Assembly: GCA_949879775.1 (NCBI GenBank)
Contig: CATLBW010000006.1
Span: 1 to 43,554, forward strand
Source of the DNA: an uncultured Lachnospiraceae bacterium
Lineage (GTDB): Bacteria; Bacillota; Clostridia; Lachnospirales; Lachnospiraceae
Direction of reading: 5' to 3'
Length of the DNA: 43,554 bases
Part shown: in pieces, positions 1-9,403 of the stretch
How positions within the stretch are numbered: the stretch's first letter is position 1
Layout of the letters: every line of letters starts with the position of its first letter
The notes under the pieces: generated by a model
What the model was told of the DNA's origin: nothing
Database searches by the model: none
What the model saw: only the letters and a program-made list of their open reading frames with translations
Position numbers and translations under genes: made by a program

Positions 1-2396
1 CAGAAGTTCGTGTATGTCAGGGGAGCGGAATAAGCATGGTAAGCAAGGTTCCACTTCAGCCCTTTTTGTATCTTATTCAATTGCCTGTTAAACGAGGCAA
101 TGGAATGCTTCACGCTATACCCGCCCGGCACGGATGAATTCCAGTAATTATCCATGCAGATATAGACCTGCGCGTTGGAATGCTGGCTGCGTACCCCATA
201 ATACAGGGCGCGGAACGCATAGGCATACGCCTTGAAGTAAGCGTCCTCCGACATCCCTCCCGCGTAATTCCAGGAACGGTGGTTATTGATTTCATTTCCC
301 AAAATCCAATTCGAGATATAGCAATTTTTCCTTCCGAACACCTCGCCCACATAGCAGAATATGGCTTCCATCTTCTCCCGGGCCGCCGTCCCCTTAACGT
401 TCCATGAATAGAAGGGCGCCGCCCCCGCCACCCTGGCGCTGGGGTCAATCAAATCTGTCTGCCCTTCTACCCAGTTCAATAAAAACTGCGCTGTAACATT
501 AATGCCCCTTTTATTGCATTCTGATACAAACCATGGATAAAATCCCAAATTACTGAAATAATAGGTCTTCCCATTGTATTTATAGGGGACGGTCGGGTTG
601 GCGCACACATCATATGCCGTCAGGTTTATGAACGTGTTCTTAGCCTTGCAGGCGATAAGCTCCTCTAAGGAACTATAAAACTGCATCCCCTTCTTGGTTT
701 TCCCGGGCTTATACTTTGACTTGTTGGCCGCTGCTTTTTCCGGGTTCTTCACAAAGGAAGTCCCGCTGATTAGGTAATATTTCCCCTTCTTTTTCACGGC
801 AATGCCAAGTTTAGAGGTGGCGTACCCCTGGTTCTCCGAAGTCTTTAAGGTAAAGCTTAAGTTTTTCTTCTTATGGGCTTTCTTTGCCGCCTTATAAGGC
901 TTGCCGGTGAACGGGTTGACGTAAACCAGGTAATAACGGTCGTCGGAACTCGCCACACGCTTCTTCACAGTAGCTTTCACCCGTACCTTCCCCGTCGATA
1001 CCGCCCTGCAGAATTTAATCGTTGTCAGCTTCTTACTCGGCTTACGTGTGCATTTCACCCATTTCGCATAGTAAGTTTTATTCCCTGCATTCCCCTTCCT
1101 CATATAGCTGGCGCGCTTCTTCAATTTCTTGTCTTTGTACCATCCGTCAAAATCGTATCCCTTCCTTGTGGGGACGGGAAAGTCGAACGTTTTGGATGTG
1201 ATTTTGTAGCTTTTCTTTGCGTTCTTAGGCATTTTCCCTTTGTTCGGGTAATACTTTATCTTATAAGTTACCGCCTTCCATTTGGCATAGAGCGTCACCG
1301 TGCCCCCTGACTTAGTCGTAAGCGTTTTCACGCTTGCCCCGCTTTTATAGTCCTTCCCTTTACCGTCCTTCTTGGTATTCCAGCATACGAACTTATAGCC
1401 CTTGCGCACAAAGCGGTTTGCGCTAAGCTTGCTCCCTACGCCGTACACATGCTTAGAAACGGACATTTTCCCGCTCTTTGCGCCGTTGCCATTGTACTTG
1501 ACATTATAGGAATTCCCTTTCCACATGGCGTAGAGCGTTACCGTATCGCCCTCCTGCCGATTGGCAAAAGAAACTTTCTCCTGCTGTTTATAGCTTACGC
1601 CTTTTCCGTCTTTTCTTGTATTCCACCCGGCAAAGGCATAGCCGGCCCTCTTGAATTTATTTTTCGTTAATTTTTTGCTCTTGCCACAGGTGAATGCCTC
1701 ATCGTCCATGTTCCCGGCGCCGCCGTTTGCCAAAAAGCGTACTTTATATTCCCCGAGCCGCCAGATTGCCTTGAGGACGACCACCCCGCCCTCTTTATCC
1801 GTAAGGTTTTCCACAAGCGACTGTTCGTCATAGATGCCTACGCCCTCCTGCTCCCAGCCAATCAGCACATAGTCATTCCGATAAAAACCCTTCACCGGCA
1901 GCTTTATTTTCTCACCATAAGACGCCAGGCGTTCCGCAGGAGCCGTCCCCTGCCCGCCATTTAAGTCAAACTGTATACGATATGTAATTGGCGTCCAGGA
2001 TGCCGTCAGGGTTATATCCTCTATCACCGGCTTATCAAACATATAATAACTGCCGTCGCCATCCAGCCAGCCCTGGAAGAGATAGCCCCTCTTGCTTACC
2101 TTCGCTACCGCGCCTGCATCTGGCATTTGCCCCTCCTGCACCTGCATGGAAAAGCTGTCCTCACCCTCCGCCGTCACGCCTCCGCTCAAATCAAAACTGA
2201 CCGTATGGCTTAATTCTTCTTGTGCCTCGTCCCCTTCCTGGCTGCCTGTTCCTTCCTCCTGCATCCCTTCCACTTGCGTCTCCTGCGCATACGGCTGCTC
2301 TTGCCCAGCCATCCCCATAGCGCTAAAGCTGCCGCAATCCGCAGTGAACAAAATCACGGCTGCCAACAATACAGATAATATCCTCTTCTTTCTCAT
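1..2396 (-). CDS. Secreted InlB B-repeat protein with DUF5722 glycosidase-like domain (3' end off the window)
   Basis: An uninterrupted reading frame of 798 codons runs from the ATG at 2396 past the left edge, so the gene is partial. AGAAGGGA lies upstream of the ATG. Residues 1-30 form a basic, hydrophobic Sec signal peptide; residues 31-63 are a Gln/Glu-rich linker. Residues 64 to about 449 hold five repeats of 73-81 residues, each with a YxVxFxxNGG-type start, a central GY-F-GW and a final L-A-W, as in Listeria-Bacteroides InlB B repeats. The rest reads like DUF5722, a TIM-barrel-type domain; the strand-end motif ILGNEIN places Glu702 where clan GH-A glycosidases carry the acid/base Glu. 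The repeats are lysine-rich. I infer an extracellular, wall-associated protein acting on or binding glycan; substrate unknown. It is the last visible gene of the polysaccharide block, 27 bases after its neighbour. Family assignment is from memory of the motifs. Confidence 0.85.
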   Translation of the reverse strand, partial: MRKKRILSVLLAAVILFTADCGSFSAMGMAGQEQPYAQETQVEGMQEEGTGSQEGDEAQEELSHTVSFDLSGGVTAEGEDSFSMQVQEGQMPDAGAVAKVSKRGYLFQGWLDGDGSYYMFDKPVIEDITLTASWTPITYRIQFDLNGGQGTAPAERLASYGEKIKLPVKGFYRNDYVLIGWEQEGVGIYDEQSLVENLTDKEGGVVVLKAIWRLGEYKVRFLANGGAGNMDDEAFTCGKSKKLTKNKFKRAGYAFAGWNTRKDGKGVSYKQQEKVSFANRQEGDTVTLYAMWKGNSYNVKYNGNGAKSGKMSVSKHVYGVGSKLSANRFVRKGYKFVCWNTKKDGKGKDYKSGASVKTLTTKSGGTVTLYAKWKAVTYKIKYYPNKGKMPKNAKKSYKITSKTFDFPVPTRKGYDFDGWYKDKKLKKRASYMRKGNAGNKTYYAKWVKCTRKPSKKLTTIKFCRAVSTGKVRVKATVKKRVASSDDRYYLVYVNPFTGKPYKAAKKAHKKKNLSFTLKTSENQGYATSKLGIAVKKKGKYYLISGTSFVKNPEKAAANKSKYKPGKTKKGMQFYSSLEELIACKAKNTFINLTAYDVCANPTVPYKYNGKTYYFSNLGFYPWFVSECNKRGINVTAQFLLNWVEGQTDLIDPSARVAGAAPFYSWNVKGTAAREKMEAIFCYVGEVFGRKNCYISNWILGNEINNHRSWNYAGGMSEDAYFKAYAYAFRALYYGVRSQHSNAQVYICMDNYWNSSVPGGYSVKHSIASFNRQLNKIQKGLKWNLAYHAYSAPLTYTNF

Positions 2397-2423
2397 ATTT
2401 GATCCCTTCTAAACTATAAAAAA

Positions 2424-3959
2424 TTAGTATATCTCAGAGAGCTTCACAATAATATAATTATCCTGCACCGAAATATAGCCGGCATTGGGATAATGCTCCA
2501 TCTCCCTTGACAGCTCAATCGCCTCGTCAGCGTGCTCCAGCGTCCCGGCGATATCAATCCCCAGGACGTTCATAATACCGACAACGCGCCCAGTGGCCCC
2601 CGCTAAATTTGCCGGCGTATAATCCCAGGCCAGGGCAGTGGCGCCATACATATCAGCTCCCTTTACAGCGCCGTTTAAATGGTTCTCATAGCCTCCCACG
2701 CAAATGATTGGCAGCCCCTGCGTCCCTTCTGTCTGCCAGATATCCTGCGCAATATGGGTCGCCACGCGCACATCCTCCTGGTAACGTACGTCATCCGCAT
2801 ACAGCAGGCGGGAAACCGTGCTGACATTGCACCAGGCAACCGCCACGCAGACAACCAGGGCAGCCCCGCGCAGCCACTGGTAATTACGGCCCTCCTTCCT
2901 CTTAAAGATCCCATATGCAAACATGCAGCCAAAAGCTGAGACAAGCTGCAAGGCAAACTGCGAGCGCGCGACCAGATGGCTCCCCGTATAAATTGTCATC
3001 AAAAACGGCGTCAGGGCCAGCCCTGCCAATGCTAATAAAAGCACAATCTTATTTGATTTTTGAATTTCCCCCTTTCTGCAAAAGCCGATAAACGCAATCG
3101 CCAAAAACAGGCACATAAATGGATAAGCGGAACTATATTCCACCCTCCCCAATCCCCAGAGCAGGACTTTGGCAATATGCCGGATAATACAGTCCATAAT
3201 CTGAGAAAGCGGTGCGCGCCCCCAGGCAATCTGCCCCTGAAGGTATTGGTCCATGCCAAAAAATAACTTGGTAATCACCGTATTGACGATATAGACAGCC
3301 CCAAACCCTCCAATCAGCCCAAGTATCGCCATTGCATATTCCTTCCAGGCCTTCTGCTCACAGCTTCGCGCAAAATCCATCAGGAACACCATAATGCAAA
3401 GGCCGATATAAAACGCCACGCAGCCCTGATATGTACAAAAGCTCCAGACCCCAAACGCAAGGCCTAGAACTGCCCAGCCAGCCTTATGCCCTTTAAAATA
3501 AATAAGGCGGCTTAGGGCAAAGACGGAAAGGACTGCATAAAGCATGCCCAGCACTACCTCCGTCCTCTGCAAGGCAAAATAAAATTGCGGCATCCAAGCC
3601 GGGCAGACGGTGAAGAGGACCATGAACAGCCCATACGGGTACTTGTCGTCCTTGCCGCTCATCATCCAGCACAAAAACGCGATCGACGCCCCCAGCAAGA
3701 TAAACCCTGCCAAAAACAAAAGCCCCGCAAAATACGGGTTATAGCCTCCCGGCGTCCACACCGCCTTGCTCAAAAGAAGCCCCTGCCTGCCTACGTTTTT
3801 CCAAGAGTCAAGCAAAGGGCCTTCCGCCTGGATAATGCGTTCCGTGTCTATGCCGACATTCAGCGAAAACACCATGTGCAGATAACAAACGCACGCCATA
3901 ACCCCATTCAAAACCAAGGCATTTTTATGGCTTTTTACGAATAACCTCATATCATCCAT
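2424..3959 (-). CDS. GtrII-type membrane glucosyltransferase
   Basis: A 511-residue polytopic membrane protein resembling the Glucos_trans_II (GtrII) family, which moves sugar from a polyprenyl-phosphate carrier to a surface glycan outside the membrane. About ten or more hydrophobic segments are visible. After the first one comes the acidic motif GIDTE (Asp38, Glu40), where GT-C enzymes place catalytic or metal-binding acids. The start was chosen at 3959 because AGGAGG sits 6 bases upstream of this ATG; the reading frame is open 12 codons further, but those codons overlap the previous gene. The AGGAGG overlaps the stop codon of the GtrB-like gene, 10 bases away, which suggests coupled translation and a GtrB-GtrII pair. 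Acceptor and sugar cannot be read from sequence. Confidence 0.8.
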   Translation of the reverse strand: MDDMRLFVKSHKNALVLNGVMACVCYLHMVFSLNVGIDTERIIQAEGPLLDSWKNVGRQGLLLSKAVWTPGGYNPYFAGLLFLAGFILLGASIAFLCWMMSGKDDKYPYGLFMVLFTVCPAWMPQFYFALQRTEVVLGMLYAVLSVFALSRLIYFKGHKAGWAVLGLAFGVWSFCTYQGCVAFYIGLCIMVFLMDFARSCEQKAWKEYAMAILGLIGGFGAVYIVNTVITKLFFGMDQYLQGQIAWGRAPLSQIMDCIIRHIAKVLLWGLGRVEYSSAYPFMCLFLAIAFIGFCRKGEIQKSNKIVLLLALAGLALTPFLMTIYTGSHLVARSQFALQLVSAFGCMFAYGIFKRKEGRNYQWLRGAALVVCVAVAWCNVSTVSRLLYADDVRYQEDVRVATHIAQDIWQTEGTQGLPIICVGGYENHLNGAVKGADMYGATALAWDYTPANLAGATGRVVGIMNVLGIDIAGTLEHADEAIELSREMEHYPNAGYISVQDNYIIVKLSEIY

Positions 3960-3969
3960 ACCTAACCTC

Positions 3970-4920
3970 CTAGCCGATCTTTTGTATATGCTCATCGCTG
4001 CATTCGCTTACAATATAATGGGGCCTTTTCTTTGTCTCCACATAGGTCTTGCCAATATACTGCCCGATCACGCCAAGGCAGAATAGCTGCACCCCGCCAA
4101 TGAAAATCATCACACACATATTGGACGCCCAGCCCTGCACGGCGTCGCCCCACACGAGCCGCCTTATGACTATAAATAAGATGGCGAGCAGGGAAATCCC
4201 TGTACAGCCCACGCCCATCCAGGAGGCTATGCTCAAGGGCATCTGTGAGAAACTGATAATCCCCTCCAACGAATACTTGAACAGCTTCCAAAAATTCCAC
4301 TTACTCTCCCCCGCCGCCCGCTCCACATTCTCAAATGCATACCAATAAGTACGAAACCCGATCCAGCCGAAAATCCCTTTGGAAAACCGGTTTTGCTCTC
4401 CCATATGTACAATCACATCTACCATTTCCCGCTTCATTAAACGGTAATCCCTCGCCCCGTCCACAACGTCTGCGTCTGAAATCTTATTAATCACTTTATA
4501 GAACATCCTCGCAAAAAAGGAGCGTATGGGCGGCTCCCCCGCCCGGTCCACGCGCCGCGTGGCAACGCTGTCATACTCCCCTGCCTCCAAAATCCTCACC
4601 ATCTCAGGCAAAAGCTCCGGCGGGTCCTGCAAATCGGCATCCATGACCGCCACGTAATCCCCGGTGGCATTGCAAAAGCCCGCATACATCGCCGCCTCTT
4701 TCCCGAAATTCCTGGAAAATGAAAGGTAACGGACATAAGGCCTCTCTTTCGCAAACCTGCGTATCTGCTCCAACGTCCCATCCGAAGAACCGTCATTCAC
4801 ATAAAGGACCTCAAATTCATACCCCGGCAGCTTAGCAATGACCTTGTCCGCCTCCTTGTCAAAAGCGCCCAGGCAGCTTTCTTCGTTATAGCATGGTATA
4901 ATCAAACTGATTTTCTTCAT
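3970..4920 (-). CDS. GtrB-like polyprenyl-phosphate glycosyltransferase (GT2)
   Basis: A 316-residue family 2 glycosyltransferase of the bactoprenol glucosyltransferase/dolichol-phosphate mannosyltransferase type. The N-terminus has SLIIPCYNEE, then VNDGSSDGT for nucleotide-sugar binding and MDADLQDP with the DxD at Asp94/Asp96. Two long hydrophobic segments near residues 225-290 anchor the C-terminus, as in GtrB. It probably charges undecaprenyl phosphate with one sugar on the cytoplasmic face for the GtrII-type protein encoded immediately after it. The start at 4920 follows GAGAGG by about 10 bases and matches the usual MKKISLIIP beginning; the frame is open a further 13 codons upstream without a better site. 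Confidence 0.88.
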   Translation of the reverse strand: MKKISLIIPCYNEESCLGAFDKEADKVIAKLPGYEFEVLYVNDGSSDGTLEQIRRFAKERPYVRYLSFSRNFGKEAAMYAGFCNATGDYVAVMDADLQDPPELLPEMVRILEAGEYDSVATRRVDRAGEPPIRSFFARMFYKVINKISDADVVDGARDYRLMKREMVDVIVHMGEQNRFSKGIFGWIGFRTYWYAFENVERAAGESKWNFWKLFKYSLEGIISFSQMPLSIASWMGVGCTGISLLAILFIVIRRLVWGDAVQGWASNMCVMIFIGGVQLFCLGVIGQYIGKTYVETKKRPHYIVSECSDEHIQKIG

Positions 4921-4995
4921 TAGTATATACCTCTCTTTTCCATAACCAGGCATTTGCACCGTCCAAAACCGACATTATTTGCTATTTATTTTCTG

Positions 4996-6468
4996 TTATG
5001 GCGCTTTTTTTGTCAAGAGCAATTTCCTTACGTATGGCAATACGAACTCCATGGTAATGGTTTCCCTCTGCAGCAGCAGGGCCGCCCCATAAACCCCAAA
5101 AAAAACAGCCGCCGTAAAGATAAGGACCAAGAAATCCCCCACTCCCTGCAGCACCATAACCCGCAGCGCTGCCGACGCCGCCACGGAAGGAAGCAGCGCC
5201 AGCACATATGGGACTATTTGTCCCATATGCCAGATTTCCTTTAAAAACTGCCGCAATACCACTGCCTCCGCCACAAACACCACTGCTTCCGCCACCAGGG
5301 TGCCGATTGTCGCGCCGCAGGCGCCAAGCGAAGGGATAAGCAGCAGATTAATGATTAAATCTACCACGCTGCCGACAACCACTGCCAAAAGCACGCTCCT
5401 CTCCCTGCCTGTAGGCACAAGGATTTGCATCCCCAGGATATTCGTAAGCCCAATAAAGATAACGGTCGGCATAATCAAGCGCATGGATACCGCTGCCGGC
5501 GCATACGCCGGACCGGACAAAAAGCCAATCCCCGCATCCGCAAACAGCGAAAAATACGTGGCAAGCGGCAAAGACATCATCAGCACAAAGCTCAGGGCGT
5601 GGGACGTCATGCGCTTAAATTCTTTTTGCATGCCCTTTTCAATATAATAAGACAGGCGCGGCAGCAATACCGTCCCCAGGGAGATCACAAGGCTCACCAG
5701 CGCCGTCTTGACATAGACCGCGGCATTATAATAACCAGTCTGCTCGTCCCCACTGATAAATTTCAGCATCACCGTGTCCAGGTTCGTATAAATACTGCTT
5801 GCCACCGTCATGGCGCAGAATACCCCGATGGGCTTGATATGGCGTTTCAGGTTATAGCCGCCCATGGGCTTTAAGCTAATATATTTGCCCAGCCTGAGGA
5901 AATTAATCACATAAGAGCCTATATTGGAAGTCACCGTCAGCGCGCCGTAAATGATATAATCTTCTTTCTTATGCACGAGCAGGAACATGCCCGACACCGC
6001 GATAACTTTAAACACAAGGGAAGCCGCCGTGATATACGCATATTCCTCCAAAGCTGAATACAACCAGTTTACGCCAATGACGTTGAGGATAATTGCCGAA
6101 CCCATCACCATAAGCAGCGTCCTGTCCTCGGCAAATTTCGGCACAGTATAGAGGCTTATCCCAAATACGATATAAACAAGCAGCGTCATCGCGCAATTTA
6201 GGATCAGGATTTCCTGCACTGTCCGCGAAAGCTTCTCCTTATCATCCCGCACCTGGGCGCAGGCGCGGATGCCATACGTGGGGATTCCCAGCATCGACAC
6301 CATGGAGAAATAATTGACGATACCCAATGCTGAGGCCACCTTGCCTGTCCCTACCGGAAGGAGAATCCTTGAAATATAAGGGAAGGTAATCAAGGGAAAA
6401 ATTACGGAGGATGCCGTCAAGATGAAATTCATAATAAAATTAAAGGTTACAGAATGTTTCTTGTTCAT
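4996..6468 (-). CDS. Oligosaccharide flippase, Wzx/PST type
   Basis: A 490-residue membrane protein with 12-14 predicted helices, of the polysaccharide-transport (Wzx/RfbX) group in the MATE-like MOP superfamily. The N-terminus (NFILTASSVIFPLITFPYIS followed by RILLPVG) is characteristic: a membrane segment, the PLITFPYISR motif and a loop. The length fits the family (about 480-500). The inferred role is to flip undecaprenyl-pyrophosphate-linked oligosaccharide outwards across the membrane. It lies between the DUF4422 gene (27 bases) and the GtrB-like gene (75 bases) on the same strand. No wzy-type polymerase or wzz-type length regulator is recognisable in the window, so polymerisation may be encoded to the left of it or may not occur. 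Confidence 0.9.
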   Translation of the reverse strand: MNKKHSVTFNFIMNFILTASSVIFPLITFPYISRILLPVGTGKVASALGIVNYFSMVSMLGIPTYGIRACAQVRDDKEKLSRTVQEILILNCAMTLLVYIVFGISLYTVPKFAEDRTLLMVMGSAIILNVIGVNWLYSALEEYAYITAASLVFKVIAVSGMFLLVHKKEDYIIYGALTVTSNIGSYVINFLRLGKYISLKPMGGYNLKRHIKPIGVFCAMTVASSIYTNLDTVMLKFISGDEQTGYYNAAVYVKTALVSLVISLGTVLLPRLSYYIEKGMQKEFKRMTSHALSFVLMMSLPLATYFSLFADAGIGFLSGPAYAPAAVSMRLIMPTVIFIGLTNILGMQILVPTGRERSVLLAVVVGSVVDLIINLLLIPSLGACGATIGTLVAEAVVFVAEAVVLRQFLKEIWHMGQIVPYVLALLPSVAASAALRVMVLQGVGDFLVLIFTAAVFFGVYGAALLLQRETITMEFVLPYVRKLLLTKKAP

Positions 6469-6495
6469 TTAATTTCTCCTGCTATGCACACGCCC

Positions 6496-7296
6496 CTATT
6501 TCCAATAGGGAATACCCCCTCCACGTCGAACATACATTTTTGTTTTCCGCACGCAAAACATACACTTATATACCACGCGCTCCGCCCGCATGCGCAAGGT
6601 CATGCCAACTTCCCGTACCTTCATCTCCTTGACATTATACTTGTGGTAGATTAGGTAAACCAGCCACAGCCGTTCCGCTAAAAAGCCATAAATACGTCCC
6701 TGGTAAGCATCATAACCGCCAAGGTCCAAACGCTTCTCGCACTCTTCCAATATGCCAAAGAGCCACTCGCAATAACTATCAAATATCGTTTTGGGACATA
6801 CCATCATGTTAAAAGGGAACAGGAACCCTTTGCCCATCGCCTTATCAAAGCTTTTAACATATTGCGGACAATTTCTTTGTATCACCTGGCGCACGACTGA
6901 CAAGTCCTCCTTATTGTGGCATCTCGCAAAATGCCTCTCCACACTGCCAGGGACCCACCATTTCTTTGCCACGACCACATCCGATTCCTTTAAGGCGCCT
7001 TCTGCCTGCTCCCAGGTCAGGAACTGCCCCGCTTCCACAAAAAACCTGCGGTAATGGCTGATTCCCACGATATCCGCCTGCCGGTTTTTCCATATCCAGT
7101 ACAGCCCTGTCAGTTCACAGTAACTGCCGTTTTTGCCTGAGATATTATCTCCTTCATCATCAAATTCATAACCCTTTAGCTTTTGCTTCTCTTCTAGCGA
7201 AAGCTTCCCTGCCCCCACAAAAAGCTTTTGGTAACGCCCTGGCATGGGATGCTCTAGAGGTTTATGCGTAATTACATAAATATTCCCAGTTTTCAA
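6496..7296 (-). CDS. DUF4422 surface-glycan protein, probable TTG start
   Basis: A 266-residue soluble protein of the DUF4422 family, which occurs in capsule and exopolysaccharide clusters and is thought to be a glycosyltransferase of GT-A type. Visible family features are the N-terminal NIYVITHKPL, the segment YCELTGLYWIWKN and the following GISHYRRFF. The C-terminal 30 residues are basic. The frame is open to a start at 7371 inside the upstream gene, but a TTG at 7296 has AAGGAGGG seven bases before it and begins one base after the upstream stop codon (7298-7300), so TTG is preferred. The donor and acceptor are not known. Confidence 0.8.
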   Translation of the reverse strand: MKTGNIYVITHKPLEHPMPGRYQKLFVGAGKLSLEEKQKLKGYEFDDEGDNISGKNGSYCELTGLYWIWKNRQADIVGISHYRRFFVEAGQFLTWEQAEGALKESDVVVAKKWWVPGSVERHFARCHNKEDLSVVRQVIQRNCPQYVKSFDKAMGKGFLFPFNMMVCPKTIFDSYCEWLFGILEECEKRLDLGGYDAYQGRIYGFLAERLWLVYLIYHKYNVKEMKVREVGMTLRMRAERVVYKCMFCVRKTKMYVRRGGGIPYWK

Positions 7297-7297
7297 A

Positions 7298-9370
7298 TTA
7301 CATCCCTCCTTTAAAAACGCCCTGCCCTTTTCGCAATACGACCAGCGGGACCGCTTCTCTCCTGCGCACAAAAGATACCGCCAGTTCCACGCATTTGCAA
7401 ATACCGATAAACTCCGCTCCCATAAGGATGGGGTAGCCGCTGCTTAAGTACATGGTGTTTACCGCCGGGCATTTTGTCAAATCCACCATTGCAATCCCCA
7501 AGGCTAGGACGAGGACACTGAGCCAAAACCCCAGCGCAATCAGCCAGGCATTCACATGCAAAGCCTCCTTCTTGCGCAAACCGCGGATTACCTCTGTCGT
7601 CAGCGCCACAAAAGAGATGATGCCCAGCCAAAACAATGACGCGCCGCATGCACGATAAATATAACCTATCAAATTTAACCTTTTTGTCGTCGCCCTGCCG
7701 GTATTCTCAAGCTGGATCTCTTCCTTTTTGCTGGAATATGTATCTAATATCGCGACAAATTCCGCCTTGCTTGCTTTCCGGAATCCTTCCCGCGTCAACT
7801 GGGCCCTTGCCAGCCTTTTGTCACCTTTATATAACGCCAGATACCACAGCGTGTCCTTCCTGCCTTCTTTTACATCCCAGCTTTCCCTGAAATAACACTG
7901 CCTTGCGTCTTCTACCACAATATCCCTTTCTTTGAGATATTCATAGACGCCCTCGCTCTGCTCGAATTCGACTTCCTGGTAACGGTCCCCCGCATCGTCC
8001 TCCACATAGACATGCGTATCTTTTCCGTCAAATTTAGGAAAGACGATCCAGCCCTTGATAAAATAGTCATGCTTCTGCCTGGAAGACGCCGCTTTGTCCC
8101 GGGTAAGCTGCTCAAAATCCTGATAGTCGCACTCATACCGTTTGCGTACAAACGCCCTGGCGCGCGTCCTTTGGCAGCTCGTCATGTATGCAACCGCCTG
8201 CAGGGTGCGCGCCGCCAATTCCCTGCGGTGCGCGGGCGTGTCCACATAGCATTTCTCCGCCGCCTTAACCTCTTTCCTTTCCAGACGACCGTTAGCAAAC
8301 GCAGCCTCCAGTTCCTCATAAACATTTTTATAAAAAGCATTTGCCGTCTCGCAATCCTCGTAGACGCCGGCCTCTAAAAAACCCCGCACAAACGCCCAGC
8401 CAAGCCAGCCGCCCTCTACCTCCCCGTCACTCGGGTCGGTATCGTATTCATTATGGTCGCTCATAGCAGCCTCTAATTCTGTTTTCACACTTGCCAGCGT
8501 CGGTGAAATCCCGTACAATTCCTGCAATTGTTTCCTTGTCAGGGGGATTTTCTCACTCATCCTCCCTGTCTTAATATGGGTAAGGTCTTCCATAACCGCC
8601 CCATAATACTCTACGGAACCAACCCCATATCTCTGCACATTTAAAAATGTCACCATGGAAGAAAATAAGAATATCCCCAAGAATGGAAAAACAAGACAGA
8701 GGCAGCGGGGCAGGATTTTCAATTCCCGACGCTTAGCAAACAGCAGGAAACACATTACCAGGCAGACTGTCCCTGTAAATGGCAGGAGCCAGACGGTATC
8801 ACGCTTCGTTATCCACAGGAACCCAAGCGAAAGCCCTGTGAAAGCCGCCCACAGCAAAGGCACGCGCGTCCTCTCCTTGCACACGGAAAAATACAGATGG
8901 AGCAGGCCCCCGAAAACACAGAGTGCGAGGACCAATCCCAGGCCATTGCGGTACACCCTCTGCAGCACGTCGCTGCAAAAAGAAATGGGATGGAACAGCA
9001 ATGCCAGATAAACAGCCATCACACTTTTCCTTGACGAAAAAACATTGCCCAATGCGCTGCTAAATATCATACACGATATGGAATATCCCAGCGTAAGCGT
9101 AAAAATGTACGGCAGGTGCAGTCGGTAACAAACTGCCAGGAAGATAGCAAATCCCGGCTCCTTCATAAACGTATACGAGTTAAAATCCCCCGTCCAGTCT
9201 AATTTGGAGATGGAAAATGCCCACTCCTTCATCAGCTCGTCGTCGCAGGGCGAACCCTGCAGCACATAGATGGGAAGCCCGATGACTAAAAGCTGCTTAA
9301 TAAGCGCAGCCGCCAGGAACATCAGCAAAAGCTCACGTCCTTTTATTACCGAAATTATCTTATCCTTCAT
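7298..9370 (-). CDS. Large polytopic membrane protein, GT-C-like, unassigned
   Basis: A 690-residue membrane protein that I do not recognise by name. The first 260 residues contain about seven to eight hydrophobic segments. After the first helix there is an acidic cluster, CDDELMKEW (Asp43, Asp44, Glu45), in the place where GT-C glycosyltransferases carry catalytic acids. Residues about 270-560 are hydrophilic and charged, probably one large outside domain, with a second hydrophobic group at about 565-680. The arrangement (helices, large soluble insert, helices) and its place between a polyprenyl-sugar GT2 and DUF4422 suggest a lipid-linked-sugar-dependent transferase or a glycan polymerase; this is inference. 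It is 33 bases downstream of the GT2 gene and its stop almost touches the DUF4422 start. Confidence 0.7.
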   Translation of the reverse strand: MKDKIISVIKGRELLLMFLAAALIKQLLVIGLPIYVLQGSPCDDELMKEWAFSISKLDWTGDFNSYTFMKEPGFAIFLAVCYRLHLPYIFTLTLGYSISCMIFSSALGNVFSSRKSVMAVYLALLFHPISFCSDVLQRVYRNGLGLVLALCVFGGLLHLYFSVCKERTRVPLLWAAFTGLSLGFLWITKRDTVWLLPFTGTVCLVMCFLLFAKRRELKILPRCLCLVFPFLGIFLFSSMVTFLNVQRYGVGSVEYYGAVMEDLTHIKTGRMSEKIPLTRKQLQELYGISPTLASVKTELEAAMSDHNEYDTDPSDGEVEGGWLGWAFVRGFLEAGVYEDCETANAFYKNVYEELEAAFANGRLERKEVKAAEKCYVDTPAHRRELAARTLQAVAYMTSCQRTRARAFVRKRYECDYQDFEQLTRDKAASSRQKHDYFIKGWIVFPKFDGKDTHVYVEDDAGDRYQEVEFEQSEGVYEYLKERDIVVEDARQCYFRESWDVKEGRKDTLWYLALYKGDKRLARAQLTREGFRKASKAEFVAILDTYSSKKEEIQLENTGRATTKRLNLIGYIYRACGASLFWLGIISFVALTTEVIRGLRKKEALHVNAWLIALGFWLSVLVLALGIAMVDLTKCPAVNTMYLSSGYPILMGAEFIGICKCVELAVSFVRRREAVPLVVLRKGQGVFKGGM

Positions 9371-9403
9371 GTAACCTATCCTTTAAACCGTCCTGTAAGT
9401 TCC

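Noticed and set aside
110-448. 112-residue minus-strand reading frame
   Set aside because: It overlaps the large secreted protein in another frame, is Arg-rich and has no ribosome site; the long frame with repeats and signal peptide is clearly the gene.
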